Shown: piece by piece, positions 44,487 through 53,652 of the stretch
Layout: every line of letters starts with the position of its first letter
Numbering within the stretch: position 1 is the stretch's first letter
Program-made: the position numbers and the translations under genes
Notes under the pieces: model-generated
Databases searched by the model: none
Seen by the model: only the letters and a program-made list of their open reading frames with translations
Told to the model about the DNA's origin: nothing
Assembly: GCA_905214795.1 (NCBI GenBank)
Contig: CAJMNM010000002.1
Coordinates: forward strand, 124,001-188,000
Reading direction: 5' to 3'
Length of the DNA stretch: 64,000 bases
From: an uncultured bacterium
Lineage (GTDB): Bacteria > Bacteroidota > Bacteroidia > Bacteroidales > Bacteroidaceae

Positions 44487-45476
44487 GTGGTGGAATATAA
44501 GGTTTCTGTCATTGTTCCGGTATATAATGTGGAGCGATTTATCGCCCGCTGTGTAAAATCTTTGATGGAACAGACTTTACGTGAGGTGGAGTATATTTTT
44601 GTAAATGATGCTTCGCCTGATAACAGCTGGGGCGTGTTGAAGAATTTAACAGACTGCTATCCTTCAAGAAAGGGTGATGTGGTTTTGTTGGAGCATAGCG
44701 AAAACAAAGGTTTGCCGGCGTCGAGGAATACGGGGTTGAGCGTGGCGCGTGGAGAGTATGTTTTTCATTGTGACAGTGATGATTTTGTGGAGACTGACAT
44801 GCTTGAGGCTTTATACGCCGAAGCGAAGAGGAAACACGCGGACATCGTTTGGTGTGACTGGTTCTTGTCTTTTGAGAAGAATGAGAGATATATGAGACAG
44901 CCTTGCTTTTCCACTGCTAAAGAGGCGTTGAAGTCTATGTTGGGTGGTGGCATGAAATACAATGTATGGAACAAATTAGTCAAGAGAAGTCTTTATATTG
45001 AACATGATATAAGTTTTCCCTCCGGACACGGTATGGGAGAAGATATGACCATGATGTTGTTGTTTGCGTATGCTAACAATGTATCATATTTTCCAAAAGC
45101 TTTTTACCATTATGTGAAGACGAATACTACAGCCATAAGTCGTGTGATTTCCGATAGGTCTTGGGCTGATTTGAAATACAATGTGAATCGGGTCGAGAAT
45201 TTTATAAGACATATATATGGTACAGGACTTGATAAGGAAATCGCTTTTTTAAAATTGGAAGCTAAATTCCCCCTTCTCGTTATCTCATCTGATTTTTCAT
45301 ACTATCGTTTGTGGCATGACATGTATCCTGAAGCCGACTGTTTTATACTAAAAAACAAGAATGTATCATTACGAAGTCGGATTATACAACGCTGTGCGCA
45401 TTATCGTTTGTTTGGGATTGTTTGGTTGCATTATCAGGTTGTCTGTCGCTTTTTTTATGGTATTGTTTACAGATAA
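44487..45476 (+). CDS. GT2-family glycosyltransferase
   Basis: 329 residues starting at GTG 44487 (next codon also GTG). VSVIVPVYNVERFIARCVKSL, FVNDASPDNS, YVFHCDSDDFVE (DxD). A basic, aromatic C-terminus. Four bp separate it from the fucosyltransferase gene, so the two are cotranslated from one message. Confidence 0.88.
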   Translation: MVEYKVSVIVPVYNVERFIARCVKSLMEQTLREVEYIFVNDASPDNSWGVLKNLTDCYPSRKGDVVLLEHSENKGLPASRNTGLSVARGEYVFHCDSDDFVETDMLEALYAEAKRKHADIVWCDWFLSFEKNERYMRQPCFSTAKEALKSMLGGGMKYNVWNKLVKRSLYIEHDISFPSGHGMGEDMTMMLLFAYANNVSYFPKAFYHYVKTNTTAISRVISDRSWADLKYNVNRVENFIRHIYGTGLDKEIAFLKLEAKFPLLVISSDFSYYRLWHDMYPEADCFILKNKNVSLRSRIIQRCAHYRLFGIVWLHYQVVCRFFYGIVYR

Positions 45477-45546
45477 TAATCATAAGTGAGTGTCGTGTCT
45501 GGATATAGGTTTTGCTGTAATGAAGACAATCCGTTAATAATATTAG

Positions 45547-46866
45547 ATGTTCTGTCTGAATATGATAAAAGTTTTGCAAGTTTCAATAGTAACGGTGCTG
45601 ACAAGTCTTTTCTTTTTTCCGTTCTTTTTTTCATTTCTACCGTCAATCAATACAAAAATGTTTTTGGCGGTATTGGGATTATTAGCATATTGTTGGGACC
45701 ATATAAAAGGGCGTACTGACTTATTTGAAAGAAGTCTTTTTAAGATTTCTGTATGGGCTTTGGGAGTTTCTTTTTGCAGCTTTCTTTCAATGACCATAAA
45801 CAACACACCAGATAATTCTTATCTGGGATATATCATGTCTATGTTGGTGTGGCTCTTTGCGGCTTATTTTTGTGTGAGTCTGATGAGAACGGTACATGGA
45901 TATGTTTCTGCAGAGATAGTAGGATATTATTTAATGTCTGTTGCTTTACTGCAATGTACTATCGGATTATTAATCAATCATTTCCCTGTTTTGGAGAATT
46001 TGGTGGAAACTTATATTACAGGTGAGAAATATATGGGAGTGGGGATTGGTAAAGCAAGACTTCACGGGATAGGATGTGCATTGGATGTGGGCGGAGGACG
46101 TTTGGGAGCAATACTTATAATTATTGCTTATCTGATTCTGCAAGCAATAGAACAACAAAAATCCAAGTGGTGGTTTATCGGGTTGTTGTCAGCTTTTCTT
46201 TATGTTTTTGTAATCGGTAATATGATGGGAAGAACAGCGTCTGTCGGTGGTGCCATCGCTTTGGCCTACTTGTTTTTTTCTTTCTTTTACAATCATAAGA
46301 AACAAATGGCTTCTTTTATGCCATTCCTGTCTATGTCGTTGATAATTATTGGGATATTTGCGATTGTGTGTATTGGATTATATCATGCAAGCCCTGAATC
46401 TCGAAGATTGCTAAGATTTGGATTTGAGGCATTCTTTAATTATTTTGAGAATGGTAGATTTGAAACAAATTCTACAAACATGTTGTCAGAAGGGATGATA
46501 TTTCCGGATAATCTTAAGACATGGATTGTGGGTGATGGGTATATGGCCGGTACAGCAAATGACCCTTATTACATCGGGCCTTCTGATTATGGTTTCTATA
46601 AGAATACGGATGCCGGTTATTCACGTTTTATATTCTATTTTGGTTTAGTCGGTCTTTCTATTCTCATCCTTTTCTTTATAAATGTCTGTAAAGAATGTAT
46701 AAACAGAACCGAAAGAATGAAATTTTGTTTTATTGCAATTCTTATTTTAGGCTTATGTATTTGGGTTAAAGTCTCAACCGATATATTTTTGGTCTTTACT
46801 CCTTTCTTATGTTTCAATGATGAATATCAAGATAATGAGAGCAAAGTCTGTGAAAACATTGAATAA
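45547..46866 (+). CDS. wzy: Wzy-type polysaccharide polymerase
   Basis: 439 residues with about eleven membrane helices and a large extracellular loop near residues 285-355 (FEAFFNYFENGRFETNSTNML, WIVGDGYMAGTANDPYYIGPSD), the Wzy/O-antigen ligase topology. It would join repeat units at the periplasmic face. Weak sequence conservation is normal in this family, so the call rests on topology and context. ATG at 45562 is an alternative start. Confidence 0.8.
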   Translation: MFCLNMIKVLQVSIVTVLTSLFFFPFFFSFLPSINTKMFLAVLGLLAYCWDHIKGRTDLFERSLFKISVWALGVSFCSFLSMTINNTPDNSYLGYIMSMLVWLFAAYFCVSLMRTVHGYVSAEIVGYYLMSVALLQCTIGLLINHFPVLENLVETYITGEKYMGVGIGKARLHGIGCALDVGGGRLGAILIIIAYLILQAIEQQKSKWWFIGLLSAFLYVFVIGNMMGRTASVGGAIALAYLFFSFFYNHKKQMASFMPFLSMSLIIIGIFAIVCIGLYHASPESRRLLRFGFEAFFNYFENGRFETNSTNMLSEGMIFPDNLKTWIVGDGYMAGTANDPYYIGPSDYGFYKNTDAGYSRFIFYFGLVGLSILILFFINVCKECINRTERMKFCFIAILILGLCIWVKVSTDIFLVFTPFLCFNDEYQDNESKVCENIE

Positions 46867-46973
46867 GAACAAAGATTAATATAGAAAAGACTATGATATG
46901 TTAAGTTTGTCCGCTTTTCTGTTAAGATAAATATTTGTGATAAAGTTAGATTTAATGAAATCTGATTATATTT

Positions 46974-47717
46974 ATGATACCAAAAATAATTCATTTTTGT
47001 TGGCTTTCAAATGATCGGTATCCGGCCAAAATAGAATATTGTATCGATTCTTGGAAGAAAAAGCTTCCTGATTATGAAATTCACTTATGGAATTTGTCTC
47101 GTTTTGATATAAATTCTTCAGTGTGGTGTAAAGAAGCGTTTGAGGCTCGCAAATATGCATTTGCTGCGGATTATATTCGTTGTTATGCTTTGTATACCGA
47201 GGGAGGAATTTACTTGGATTCTGATGTGGAAGTGTTGAAATCTTTTGATGATTTACTTCAATTCCCTTATTTCATAGGTGAAGAACAAGGTTATAATATC
47301 GAGCCTGCAGTTATGGGATGTGAGAAGGGATGGAAATTTATGAAAGAGATGATGGAGTATTATGATAATAGACATTTTAATATTAATGGTATTTTTGATA
47401 TGACAACTTTACCAGTTATAATGTCGAATAGAATTAGGGAAAAATATAAATATGTACGAATAAAGCATTCAGCAGAATTTTTAAAAGATGAAAATATGTT
47501 TTGTGTGTTTCCTGCGATTTATTTTTCACCTAAGTATCCTAATAGTTTTAAATGTCCAATAACTTCATCTACATATACTATCCATCATTTTGCGGCTTCT
47601 TGGTATCCGGCTGATAAAAAGATTTATAGAATGATAAGACGATTATTTGGATATCGTGTCGCTCATATATGTTCTGTTTTTGTAAAAAAGATAAAACACG
47701 TTTCCTTAAAATCTTAG
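46974..47717 (+). CDS. GT32 (OCH1-like) glycosyltransferase
   Basis: 247 residues. PKIIHFCWLSNDRYPAKIEYC, SWKKKLPDYEIHLWN, YALYTEGGIYLDSDVEVLK (DxD) and HHFAASW are the family's segments. GT32 enzymes in capsule loci add hexoses or N-acetylhexosamines. AT-rich compared with the next genes. Confidence 0.9.
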   Translation: MIPKIIHFCWLSNDRYPAKIEYCIDSWKKKLPDYEIHLWNLSRFDINSSVWCKEAFEARKYAFAADYIRCYALYTEGGIYLDSDVEVLKSFDDLLQFPYFIGEEQGYNIEPAVMGCEKGWKFMKEMMEYYDNRHFNINGIFDMTTLPVIMSNRIREKYKYVRIKHSAEFLKDENMFCVFPAIYFSPKYPNSFKCPITSSTYTIHHFAASWYPADKKIYRMIRRLFGYRVAHICSVFVKKIKHVSLKS

Positions 47718-47744
47718 AAGTGTCTTCATAATATCTGAGTTATT

Positions 47745-48884
47745 ATGAAAATCATTTATTGCACCCATTCCACATGCAATCCGGGTGGAATGGAGCGTGT
47801 GCTTCTGAATAAAGTGACTTGTCTTGCTAAACTATCGGGCTGGGAGGTGTCTGTTGTGACTACCGACCAGCACCGGTGTCCTCCTTTTTATCCGTTTCCG
47901 GAGAAGGTATGTATGACGGATCTGGAAATTAATTACTCGGAGGATAATGAAAAGGGGGTGTGGAAAAAGATAATCGGGTATCTCCGTAAAAGGAAGGAGC
48001 ATAAACGGAAATTGACAGCATTGCTCCTGAAAGAGAAACCGGACCTTGTTGTGTCGCTTTATCCTTCTGAATCTTCGTTTATTCCGGATATAAAGGACGG
48101 AAGCAAAAAAGTGCTGGAGTTGCATTATAGTAAGTTTTTCCGTTTGCAGTATGCACGGAAAGGATTGCTGGGATGGATTGACAGGCTACGTACATTTCAG
48201 GATGAACGGATAGTACGCCGCTTTGACAAGTTCGTGGTGTTGACCAAAGAGGATTTAGGTTATTGGGGCAATTTGCCGAATATAGAGGTGATACCCAATG
48301 CTGCCATGCAAGTAAGCAACGGCTTCTCGGACGTGAGAAACAAACGGGTTATAGCTGTAGGGCGATTGGATTATCAGAAAGGATTTGACCGTTTGATCCA
48401 AGCATGGGAACTTGTCCAAAAGGACGAGGTATTCCATGATTGGCAGCTTGACATCTTCGGACAAGGAGAATGGAAAGAGGGGTTGCAGCAAATGATAGAT
48501 GATAAAGGACTGCAAGCAAATACACATATTAATCCCCCCACTCAGGACATTGGAACAGAATATGTACATAGCTCATTATTAGTAATGAGTTCCAATTATG
48601 AAGGGTTCCCGATGGTGATGATAGAAGCCATGGCCTGTGGCTTGCCGGTAGTTACGTTTGATTTTCAATGCGGACCGAAAGACATCATCAAGCATGGAGA
48701 GAACGGTTTGATTGTGCCAAATGGAGATATAGACGGACTAGCCAATGCGATGATGGATGTAATGGGTGATGATGATTTCCGGAGGCTGTTGTCAGAAAAT
48801 GCCCGTAAGGTAGTTTCTATATATTCGGAAGAAGTTGTCATGAATAAATGGATTAATTTATTTATTTCTTTGGTAAATAAATGA
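47745..48884 (+). CDS. GT4-family glycosyltransferase
   Basis: 379 residues, two Rossmann domains (GT-B). STCNPGGMERVLLNKV near the start, VGRLDYQKGFDRLIQAW in the middle, and the C-terminal nucleotide-sugar site SSNYEGFPMVMIEAMACGLPVVTFD. Overlaps the next GT4 gene by 4 nt. Base composition is less AT-rich than the 35-41 kb part of the locus. Confidence 0.92.
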   Translation: MKIIYCTHSTCNPGGMERVLLNKVTCLAKLSGWEVSVVTTDQHRCPPFYPFPEKVCMTDLEINYSEDNEKGVWKKIIGYLRKRKEHKRKLTALLLKEKPDLVVSLYPSESSFIPDIKDGSKKVLELHYSKFFRLQYARKGLLGWIDRLRTFQDERIVRRFDKFVVLTKEDLGYWGNLPNIEVIPNAAMQVSNGFSDVRNKRVIAVGRLDYQKGFDRLIQAWELVQKDEVFHDWQLDIFGQGEWKEGLQQMIDDKGLQANTHINPPTQDIGTEYVHSSLLVMSSNYEGFPMVMIEAMACGLPVVTFDFQCGPKDIIKHGENGLIVPNGDIDGLANAMMDVMGDDDFRRLLSENARKVVSIYSEEVVMNKWINLFISLVNK

Positions 48885-50110
48885 AGAAATTGCTGCAAAT
48901 CAATCCGGTTTTACGCTTATCTACTTCTACGGGGCGAATCATGCAGGAAATCGGGGATTTGGCCTTACAGAATGGGTGGAAAAGCTATATCGCTTACGGG
49001 AAAGGGCGGGATGGCATAAAACCTTGTCAGTCGCAAATTATCCCTGTCGGCGGTAAATGGAGTACATTATGGCATGGTGTGCAAACCCGCTTGTTTGACA
49101 ATCATGGATTGGCATCCACCCGGGCGACCAGGAATTTTGTGAAACAGATAGAGGAAATAGCCCCGGACATTATCCATATCCACAATATACATGGCTATTT
49201 TTTGAACTATCAAGTCTTATTCGATTACCTGTCGAAATGCGGTGTTCCCGTCGTGTGGACAATACATGACTGTTGGCTTTATACAGGGCATTGTTACTAT
49301 TATTCTTACGCGGAGTGTAACAAATGGCAGACAGGATGCAATCGCTGTCCACAGCAAAGAAAGTTTCCTGCCAGTCTACTGTTTGATCGTTCAGCACGTA
49401 ACTATACCGACAAAAAAGCTGCATTTACATCTATGCCTAAAGACAAACTCATTATTGTTCCTGTTTCCAATTGGATAAAAGACGAAATGCAGCATTCATT
49501 TTTGAGCGAATATCAATTCCGCGTTATTCACAATGGCATCAATACGGATGTATTTCGTGTTTGTGACACGCGTAAGGTTGCATCTCGGTACGGATTAACC
49601 GGCAAGCATATTTTTTTAGGCGTAGCCAGTATCTGGAGTAAGGAAAAAGGATTGGGTGACTTTATACAAATGGCTGAGATGCTGAAAGGAGATGAGCAGA
49701 TTGTACTAGTCGGCATCAAACCGGAAGAAAGGAAACTGTTACCGGAAAACATCCTCGGCATATCACGCACGGAGAATGTGCAGGAATTGGCAGAACTTTA
49801 TTCGTTGGCAGACGTTTTTATCAATCCGACCTGGCAAGACAATTATCCGACTGTGAATTTAGAAGCGATTGCTTGCGGAACTCCGGTAGTAACCTATCAG
49901 ACAGGAGGAAGCGTGGAAGCGGTGACAGAACAGACTGGCTTTATTGTAAAGCAAGGAGACCTTCGGGGATTGATTGAGTCCGCCCGGACTATTCGCCAAC
50001 ATGGCAAAAGCTGTTATCGACCGCTATGCCGGGAGTACGCCTTAAAATATTTCAATAAAGAAGATCGGTATGCGGATTATTTCCGACTCTATAAGGAACT
50101 AATGGCATAG
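48881..50110 (+). CDS. GT4-family glycosyltransferase
   Basis: 409 residues. IIHIHNIHGYFLNYQVLFDYL, WTIHDCWLYTGHC, a Cys-rich loop (CNKWQTGCNRCPQQ) that could be structural, VASIWSKEKGLGDFIQMAEML, and FINPTWQDNYPTVNLEAIACGTPVVTY. This is the WcaC/PssC-like subgroup known from gut Bacteroidales capsule loci. Starts within the stop of the preceding gene. Confidence 0.92.
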   Translation: MKKLLQINPVLRLSTSTGRIMQEIGDLALQNGWKSYIAYGKGRDGIKPCQSQIIPVGGKWSTLWHGVQTRLFDNHGLASTRATRNFVKQIEEIAPDIIHIHNIHGYFLNYQVLFDYLSKCGVPVVWTIHDCWLYTGHCYYYSYAECNKWQTGCNRCPQQRKFPASLLFDRSARNYTDKKAAFTSMPKDKLIIVPVSNWIKDEMQHSFLSEYQFRVIHNGINTDVFRVCDTRKVASRYGLTGKHIFLGVASIWSKEKGLGDFIQMAEMLKGDEQIVLVGIKPEERKLLPENILGISRTENVQELAELYSLADVFINPTWQDNYPTVNLEAIACGTPVVTYQTGGSVEAVTEQTGFIVKQGDLRGLIESARTIRQHGKSCYRPLCREYALKYFNKEDRYADYFRLYKELMA

Positions 50111-50136
50111 AATATATATTGTAAAGAAATTTCGAT

Positions 50137-51447
50137 ATGGACATTTCTTTGCTTGCTTCTACTGATACACAACTGACCAATCGGCAAAAAAGCATTTTGC
50201 TGCGTCGGCATGCCTTGCATTGCCAATATGAGAAGGCTGTGGGGCTTTATGCAGACACGGACATGACGATAAAGGATATCGCCAAGGAGTGTGGTGTGTC
50301 CGCAGGAGGATTGGGCTGTTACTTACGTCGCTACTGGCGGGAACTGGTGTTGTGCCGTCACCAAATACACATGGACGGCAAAGAGGCCAATGAGGTCAAG
50401 ATTATAGAGGTTGGGAAACAGAATATCAATGCTCATGCCAAATATAAAGATGCGGTTTCTGCTTGTGATTCATTGAACTATATAGACTTGAACATATCAC
50501 AGATTGCACGGAAATTCGGAATAGACGGAACTGCGCTTGCCAATTTCATGCGCATACATTATGCTGAAGTTTTGGTATGGCGAGAGAAAGTACGCAGAGG
50601 ATTAGGTATTAACGATAATATCTGGCACGGGGCAAGACCGAAATGCACAAAACAGTATGCGGAAGCAGTAGATTTATATCGTGATACAGATATGACAATA
50701 CCGGAAGTGGCCAAAGCTTGCAAGGTTTCAGTCAGCGGCTTTAGCCAGCATCTGAGGTTTTATCATAAAGAAATACTCAAGAAGAAAAGGAAACAGCGAA
50801 AGGAAGCCATAACCCGACAACAAAAGAAACTTGGCGAACTGACAGGAAACGGACGCATCTATAAGCCGTCGGCTGTAACGGAACAGAAATATGCTGCCGC
50901 TTTAGCTTTATATAGGGATACTGCAATGACCATGAAGGAAATTGCGGAACAGACCGGTGTGGCAGCAAGCGGATTCCGTTTTTATTTACACAAATGGTAC
51001 AAACAATTGGTATTGGAGCGTGCCGGCATTACAGAGGAGGAGCATCCGACGGACTTACGCAAAGCCAGGAAACGTATGAAGACCGTTGCTGTAAAATATG
51101 AGAAAGCCATAGAAAGTCTGAAAAGTAATCCTCGTCCGATGTCGAAAGTGGCTGCCGAATTCGGATTACATCCGGAAGTCTTTCGTAATTACTTACATAA
51201 ACATGAACCGGAACTTGCCAGGCAACAAGGGATGATGAAATCAGCAAACGGCAAGACCGTTTCCAGACAGAGTGAGGAGAAATATGGTGAAGCGGTTTGT
51301 CTGTACGCCACGACGACAGAACCGTTGAAATCCATTGCCGCCCGATTGGGATTAACCTATAACAGTGTAGGCGGATATATCCGCCGCAATTATCCGGAAG
51401 TGATAACGCGGCATCAGGAACTATTGAAAGTCCAAACAACGGAATAA
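50137..51447 (+). CDS. Protein of six tandem helix-turn-helix modules
   Basis: 436 residues. Six units of about 45 residues, at roughly 31-75, 103-149, 174-218, 251-295, 320-363 and 382-425, each follow YxxAvxLYxxtxMTixeIAxxxGVsxxgFxxYLrxxyxEl. The pattern TIKDIAKECGVSAGGLGCYLRR is a classic HTH of the Tn/Psq-like type. Linkers are basic. No catalytic motif, signal peptide or membrane helix. It sits between two GT4 genes, so it is cotranscribed with capsule genes. Likely a DNA-binding protein with many contacts; targets unknown. Confidence 0.85.
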   Translation: MDISLLASTDTQLTNRQKSILLRRHALHCQYEKAVGLYADTDMTIKDIAKECGVSAGGLGCYLRRYWRELVLCRHQIHMDGKEANEVKIIEVGKQNINAHAKYKDAVSACDSLNYIDLNISQIARKFGIDGTALANFMRIHYAEVLVWREKVRRGLGINDNIWHGARPKCTKQYAEAVDLYRDTDMTIPEVAKACKVSVSGFSQHLRFYHKEILKKKRKQRKEAITRQQKKLGELTGNGRIYKPSAVTEQKYAAALALYRDTAMTMKEIAEQTGVAASGFRFYLHKWYKQLVLERAGITEEEHPTDLRKARKRMKTVAVKYEKAIESLKSNPRPMSKVAAEFGLHPEVFRNYLHKHEPELARQQGMMKSANGKTVSRQSEEKYGEAVCLYATTTEPLKSIAARLGLTYNSVGGYIRRNYPEVITRHQELLKVQTTE

Positions 51448-51558
51448 ACAGATCATCAACATTCTTAATTAATATGAGTGACAGGAAGCTCAAGTTGGGT
51501 GTGGATAACGTTTGCCTGACAGAGAGTTTGTCCTGCTTGTGCTTATGTATGATACGTT

Positions 51559-52722
51559 ATGAATGAAAAGGAATTGAGAATATTGCAACTCGGAAAATTT
51601 TATCCGATTCGGGGTGGCGTTGAGAAGGTTGCTTACGACTTGATGGAAGGACTGTCGGAACAAAGCATACGTTGCGACATGATGTGTGCCGCTACAGAAG
51701 GCGGAAACAATGTTTTTTCCGTCAATGAAAATGCGAATGTCATTTGTTGTCACACATGGTTTAAGGCTTCTGCCACCATGATTTCGCCTGCCATGATTCT
51801 TGCTTTGTGGAAGGTTCGCCGCAACTATGACATTATACACATACACCATCCTGATCCGATGGCTTGCTTGGCTTTGTTGCTGTCTGGATTCAAAGGCAAG
51901 GTCATTTTGCATTGGCATAGTGATATTCAAAAGCAGAAACTGTTGTTACAGTTATACCGCCCTCTGCAACGGTGGCTGCTCAGACGTGCCGATAAAGTGA
52001 TAGGCACCACTCCGGTTTATCTGTCTGAATCGTCATTTTTGAAAGGTGTGCAAGATAAAACACTATGTCTGCCGATTGGCATAAGACAGATACGTCCGGT
52101 TCCTGATGCTGTCAAAAACATCAAGAGTAAATATCCGGGTAAGAGAATTGTCTTTTCCTTGGGGCGTTTGGTCGCATACAAAGGATATCATTATTTAGTA
52201 GCCGCCGCCAAATACCTGAGTGATGACTATGTGATACTGATAGGAGGAACTGGCGCGTTGAAAAACGAATTGGAGAAAGAAATTGCGGACCTCGGCCTGC
52301 AACATAAGGTGAGATTGCTCGGTAGAGTCAGCGATGAGGATTTGCCTTCCTACTATGGCGCATGCGATGTGTTCTGTCTCAGCAGTGTGCAGAAGACCGA
52401 AGCGTTCGGCATTGTGCAGATTGAAGCCATGTCTTGTGGAAAACCTGTAGTCTCTACAAATATTCCGCAATCCGGAGTGTCCTGGGTAAATGCCCATGGC
52501 GTATCCGGGCTTAATGTATCACCCTGTAACCCGGAAGAACTGGCACGTGCCATTGAGGAAGTGACCAAGGATGAAACAACCTACCAGAAATATGCAACAG
52601 ATGCGCAGAAGCGTTATAAAGAATTGTTTACCCAAAAACAAATGATAGACAAATGTATCAAAATATACACAAATGTATTGAACGTGAAGAAACAACAATC
52701 AAAACAAAAGTTATTGAGATAA
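51559..52722 (+). CDS. GT4-family glycosyltransferase
   Basis: 387 residues. LQLGKFYPIRGGVEKVAYDLM, IIHIHHPDPMACLALLL, LHWHSDIQKQKLL, FSLGRLVAYKGYHYLVAAA and VQKTEAFGIVQIEAMSCGKPVVST. The last motif contains the Glu pair of GT4 retaining enzymes. Two bp separate it from the initiating transferase gene. Confidence 0.92.
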   Translation: MNEKELRILQLGKFYPIRGGVEKVAYDLMEGLSEQSIRCDMMCAATEGGNNVFSVNENANVICCHTWFKASATMISPAMILALWKVRRNYDIIHIHHPDPMACLALLLSGFKGKVILHWHSDIQKQKLLLQLYRPLQRWLLRRADKVIGTTPVYLSESSFLKGVQDKTLCLPIGIRQIRPVPDAVKNIKSKYPGKRIVFSLGRLVAYKGYHYLVAAAKYLSDDYVILIGGTGALKNELEKEIADLGLQHKVRLLGRVSDEDLPSYYGACDVFCLSSVQKTEAFGIVQIEAMSCGKPVVSTNIPQSGVSWVNAHGVSGLNVSPCNPEELARAIEEVTKDETTYQKYATDAQKRYKELFTQKQMIDKCIKIYTNVLNVKKQQSKQKLLR

Positions 52723-52724
52723 GT

Positions 52725-53351
52725 ATGGCAAATATTGAACATAAATTCTATGATGGTATGTCACCAGTGGCGCGTGATGTAAAGCGTTGTATGGATGTGA
52801 TAGGAAGTTTCATAGGATTACTTCTGTCTTCACCTCTTTTTTTGCTGATATATATCCTTATCAAGTACGAGGATAAGGGGCCGGCCATTTTCAAACAGGA
52901 ACGAATCGGTTATGGAGGTCAACCGTTTATTCTGTATAAGTTTCGTTCTATGACAACGGTTTCGGAAAAGGACGGTAAACCTGTCTTGTGTCAAAAGGAT
53001 GACCAACGGCTGACAAAAATAGGTCGTTTCCTTCGTGAGCATCATCTTGACGAGCTTCCGCAATTATGGAATGTGTTGAAAGGGGAAATGAGTTTTGTCG
53101 GTCCGCGTCCGGAAAGAAAATATTTCATTGACAAGATTATGGCGGTGGATCCTCATTATGAGTTGCTTTATCAGCTTCGTCCCGGATTGTTTTCCTATGC
53201 CACATTATATAATGGATATACCGATACTCTGGAAAAAATGTTGGAAAGACTCAGAATGGATCTCGAATATCTGTCTACCCGTTCCCTGATGATGGATGCG
53301 AGAATCATTTTTCTTACAGTTAAATCAATTCTTAGCGGAAAGAAATTCTAA
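52725..53351 (+). CDS. WcaJ-type undecaprenyl-phosphate sugar-1-phosphate transferase
   Basis: 208 residues from the ATG at 52725. One membrane helix (VIGSFIGLLLSSPLFLLIYILI), then QERIGYGGQPFILYKFRSM, HHLDELPQLWNVLKGEMSFVGPRPE and a conserved C-terminal LRPGLFSYATLYNGY. This monotopic phosphoglycosyl transferase starts repeat-unit assembly by loading the first sugar phosphate on the lipid carrier. A longer frame from 52653 overlaps the preceding gene and is rejected. Confidence 0.93.
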   Translation: MANIEHKFYDGMSPVARDVKRCMDVIGSFIGLLLSSPLFLLIYILIKYEDKGPAIFKQERIGYGGQPFILYKFRSMTTVSEKDGKPVLCQKDDQRLTKIGRFLREHHLDELPQLWNVLKGEMSFVGPRPERKYFIDKIMAVDPHYELLYQLRPGLFSYATLYNGYTDTLEKMLERLRMDLEYLSTRSLMMDARIIFLTVKSILSGKKF

Positions 53352-53380
53352 CGACGACTTTATTTTTTTACAAGAGAACT

Positions 53381-53647
53381 ATGAAAGCCAGACCAGACTT
53401 GAGGCTGCGGAAGATAGGTAGCCAGTATATGATTGTAAAACCGAGTGAAAACGGGCAGAATCGGGCAAGGGTTTTTGAACTGAACGAGACGGCAGCCCTG
53501 TTGTGGCGGCAGATTGCCGATCACGACATTCAGCCGGATAAACTGGCAGAGTATCTGTGTGACTTGTTTGAAGTTGACAAAGCTACAGCTTTACGCGATG
53601 TGGAGAAACAGCTCCGCGAATGGAACGACTTAGGACTGATAGTTTGA
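53381..53647 (+). CDS. PqqD-like (RiPP recognition element) protein
   Basis: 88 residues. The winged-helix PqqD pattern is clear: RLRKIGSQYMIVKP, FELNETAALLWRQI, LAEYLCDLFEVDKATALRDVEKQLREWNDLGLI. PqqD-type domains bind leader peptides of ribosomally made, modified peptides. Here it is followed by a nucleotidyltransferase-like and an HPr-kinase-like gene, the trio seen in several peptide-modifying clusters. In gut Bacteroidales this trio is found in capsule loci too, with unknown purpose. GC-rich relative to the glycosyltransferase genes. Confidence 0.88.
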   Translation: MKARPDLRLRKIGSQYMIVKPSENGQNRARVFELNETAALLWRQIADHDIQPDKLAEYLCDLFEVDKATALRDVEKQLREWNDLGLIV

Positions 53648-53652
53648 ACGCG

